Positions 62,904 through 64,000 of a DNA stretch of 64,000 bases are shown in pieces (position 1 is the stretch's first letter; each line of letters opens with the position of its first letter). The notes beneath the pieces are model-generated. The model did no database searches and was not told the origin of the DNA. It was given only the letters and a program-made list of their open reading frames with translations. Origin of the DNA: Hirudinaria manillensis (Eukaryota > Annelida > Clitellata > Hirudinida > Hirudinidae). A program made the translations under genes and the position numbers. Location of the stretch: contig CM067529.1 in assembly GCA_034509925.1 (NCBI GenBank), forward strand, positions 6,145,001 through 6,209,000. Reading direction: 5' to 3'.

Positions 62904-63850
62904 TCAAAGCAAACTAAAATGAACCTTCAAGTTTTTGACGTTTTCGATGACGATACTTATTTCGAGACCGCTCAGTAATCCCAAGGTCTGATTAAACATG
63001 GCCAAAACAAATGCTAAGTACAATGGCAAAATAATTTCACCTTTTAACGAATTGATGAAGATTGGATATTCAATAATTGGGAGGTGATTGTTCTGGTAAC
63101 CATTGGAGACCGATATCAACATCAAGACCAGCAAAATCGGCGGCATCTTTGAGGTAGAACTGAAGGTTTTTGCTTAAGAGCACGTTCTGCAGATCATAAT
63201 TGGAAAAAACGCATTCGATCCATTCGTACGTCAAAGATGTCTAAAATACATTTCTTCTCGCGAAGAAAGTCTTGTTGTTTTCAGAGTCAAACGTGCAGAG
63301 AAACCGGTATGAATATTCAATCCTTAATTTTGTACTAATTTCCAATAATTCCTTTTTATATCATTTACAAAACACTCGAGTAAAAAATCGCTTCTTAGCT
63401 CCAAATAGACGAGAATTGATAGCCGAATCAACGCCAAGTCTTCGACTGGTTTTGACGTACTTTCAAAATAGTCGGTGCTGTTGAGCCAATGGTGAGATGT
63501 TAATGAGGTAGGGAGGGGTCTAAACTTTGGCAATTGTTCAGTAGAGTGTGTAGAATCTGCGCGTCCATCGTTAGGACCATCTCAGAACTTCGATCGTCCT
63601 TCCACTTATTGCACCTCCGTATCTCCAATGATGGACGTTTATTCTTGTCCCGCTTCGAGTCTTTTCCAATCTTTTCGTGATCGTCAAACGCATTCGTCGA
63701 GACATTGTAAAGGTTTAAAAGCCTTTTTAGAAACTCACTTGCGTAATAAAGCAAACGCCTTCCGTTTTAATGGCTTCACCTCTCAGCAGTTTTAACTTCG
63801 TTCGGATTATGTTGACAGATGGATCTTTGAAGTTTTATTTCTCTTTATTG
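62904..63850 (-). CDS. Unidentified gene fragment(s), candidate exons
   Basis: Three candidate minus-strand exons. About 63735-63830 reads DPSVNIIRTKLKLLRGEAIK, TEGVCFITQ and ends at a good donor (CAA, GTGAGT). About 63500-63740 can be read NVSTNAFDDHEKIGKDSKRD to LDPSLPH, but lies across that donor, so it is alternative or intronic. About 63060-63250, behind acceptor TTTTAG, reads TSLTYEWIECVFSNYDLQNV, LLSKNLQFYLKDAADFAGLD, VDIGLQWLPEQSPPN. The same DNA in another frame gives a hydrophobic ORF (62904-63146, PPILLVLMLISVSNG, LPLYLAFVLAMFNQTLG). I do not recognise the family. The exons may belong to the 5' part of the discoidin/lectin gene or to a separate gene leaving the window. Confidence 0.3.
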
Positions 63851-64000
63851 CCTCAAGGCCGTGTGAGCCTCTTTGGATTTCACGTTCGAAACATGTTTTC
63901 TCGGCGGACTCGACTCTCCATTGCAAGCAATTCCAAAAAGGTTTCACTCGGAATGGCGAGTTACAACTCAGAGTGGACCGTCACTGCTCGATTAAACCAG

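Noticed and set aside
62904..63850. ABC transporter (ABCA-type) membrane domain
   Set aside because: The hydrophobic ORF superficially recalls ABCA helices, but there is no Walker motif or second supporting exon, and the competing frame looks at least as good.

Overview
This is a nuclear genome segment from an animal, AT-rich, with 18 candidate genes on both strands. Genes are split by short GT-AG introns (mostly 50-400 bp, a few of 1-2 kb) and are packed with roughly 0.2-1.4 kb between neighbours. The gene set (Rpn10, aftiphilin, FEZ/UNC-76, gamma-glutamyl carboxylase, CRLF3, DC-STAMP-domain proteins, RIF1) is metazoan. Intron size, AT/AAT-rich simple repeats and divergence from vertebrate orthologues point to an invertebrate; I cannot place it more precisely. 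No prokaryotic, viral or CRISPR features were seen.

Layout. 1-1630 (-): lysyl-tRNA synthetase, 3' end outside the window. 3205-4383 (+): SR splicing factor with one RRM, one CCHC knuckle and an RS tail. 4492-8965 (-): ERMARD, convergent with the SR gene. 10260-12364 (+): proteasome ubiquitin receptor PSMD4/Rpn10, complete in 11 exons. 13854-16151 (+): a gene encoding only the C-terminal part of RIF1 (PP1-docking motifs plus C-terminal domain). 16302-16427 (-): a lysine-rich micro-ORF. 17561-27282 (-): two adjacent DC-STAMP-domain (DCST1/DCST2-type) membrane protein genes in tandem, the family of sperm proteins needed for fertilisation. 28410-29048 (-): intronless gene with an RII-alpha/DPY-30-like docking motif. 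29343-33578 (-): CRLF3. 34916-36282 (+): nucleoporin NUP35. 37376-37699 (-): small candidate secreted protein. 38436-40857 (-): membrane-anchored short-chain dehydrogenase of the BDH1/RDH group. About 42450-47399 (-): vitamin K-dependent gamma-glutamyl carboxylase. 48635-51591 (+): aftiphilin, with a 20-bp minisatellite at one exon edge. 51825-56403 (-): FEZ. 57113-61220 (-): secreted-type protein with two F5/8 type C domains and a fucolectin-type domain. 61290-64000: weakly supported exons of one or more unidentified genes.

Most genes are unrelated housekeeping or trafficking genes and do not form a functional pathway. Local groupings worth noting are the tandem DCST pair and the tail-to-tail aftiphilin/FEZ pair. 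The least ordinary observations are the RIF1 gene without its HEAT-repeat half, the DCST tandem, the SR protein of a type best known from plants, a hairpin element with 33-bp inverted repeats in a FEZ intron, and the minisatellite in aftiphilin. All exon joins were made by eye from splice consensus and family similarity, without transcripts or alignments.
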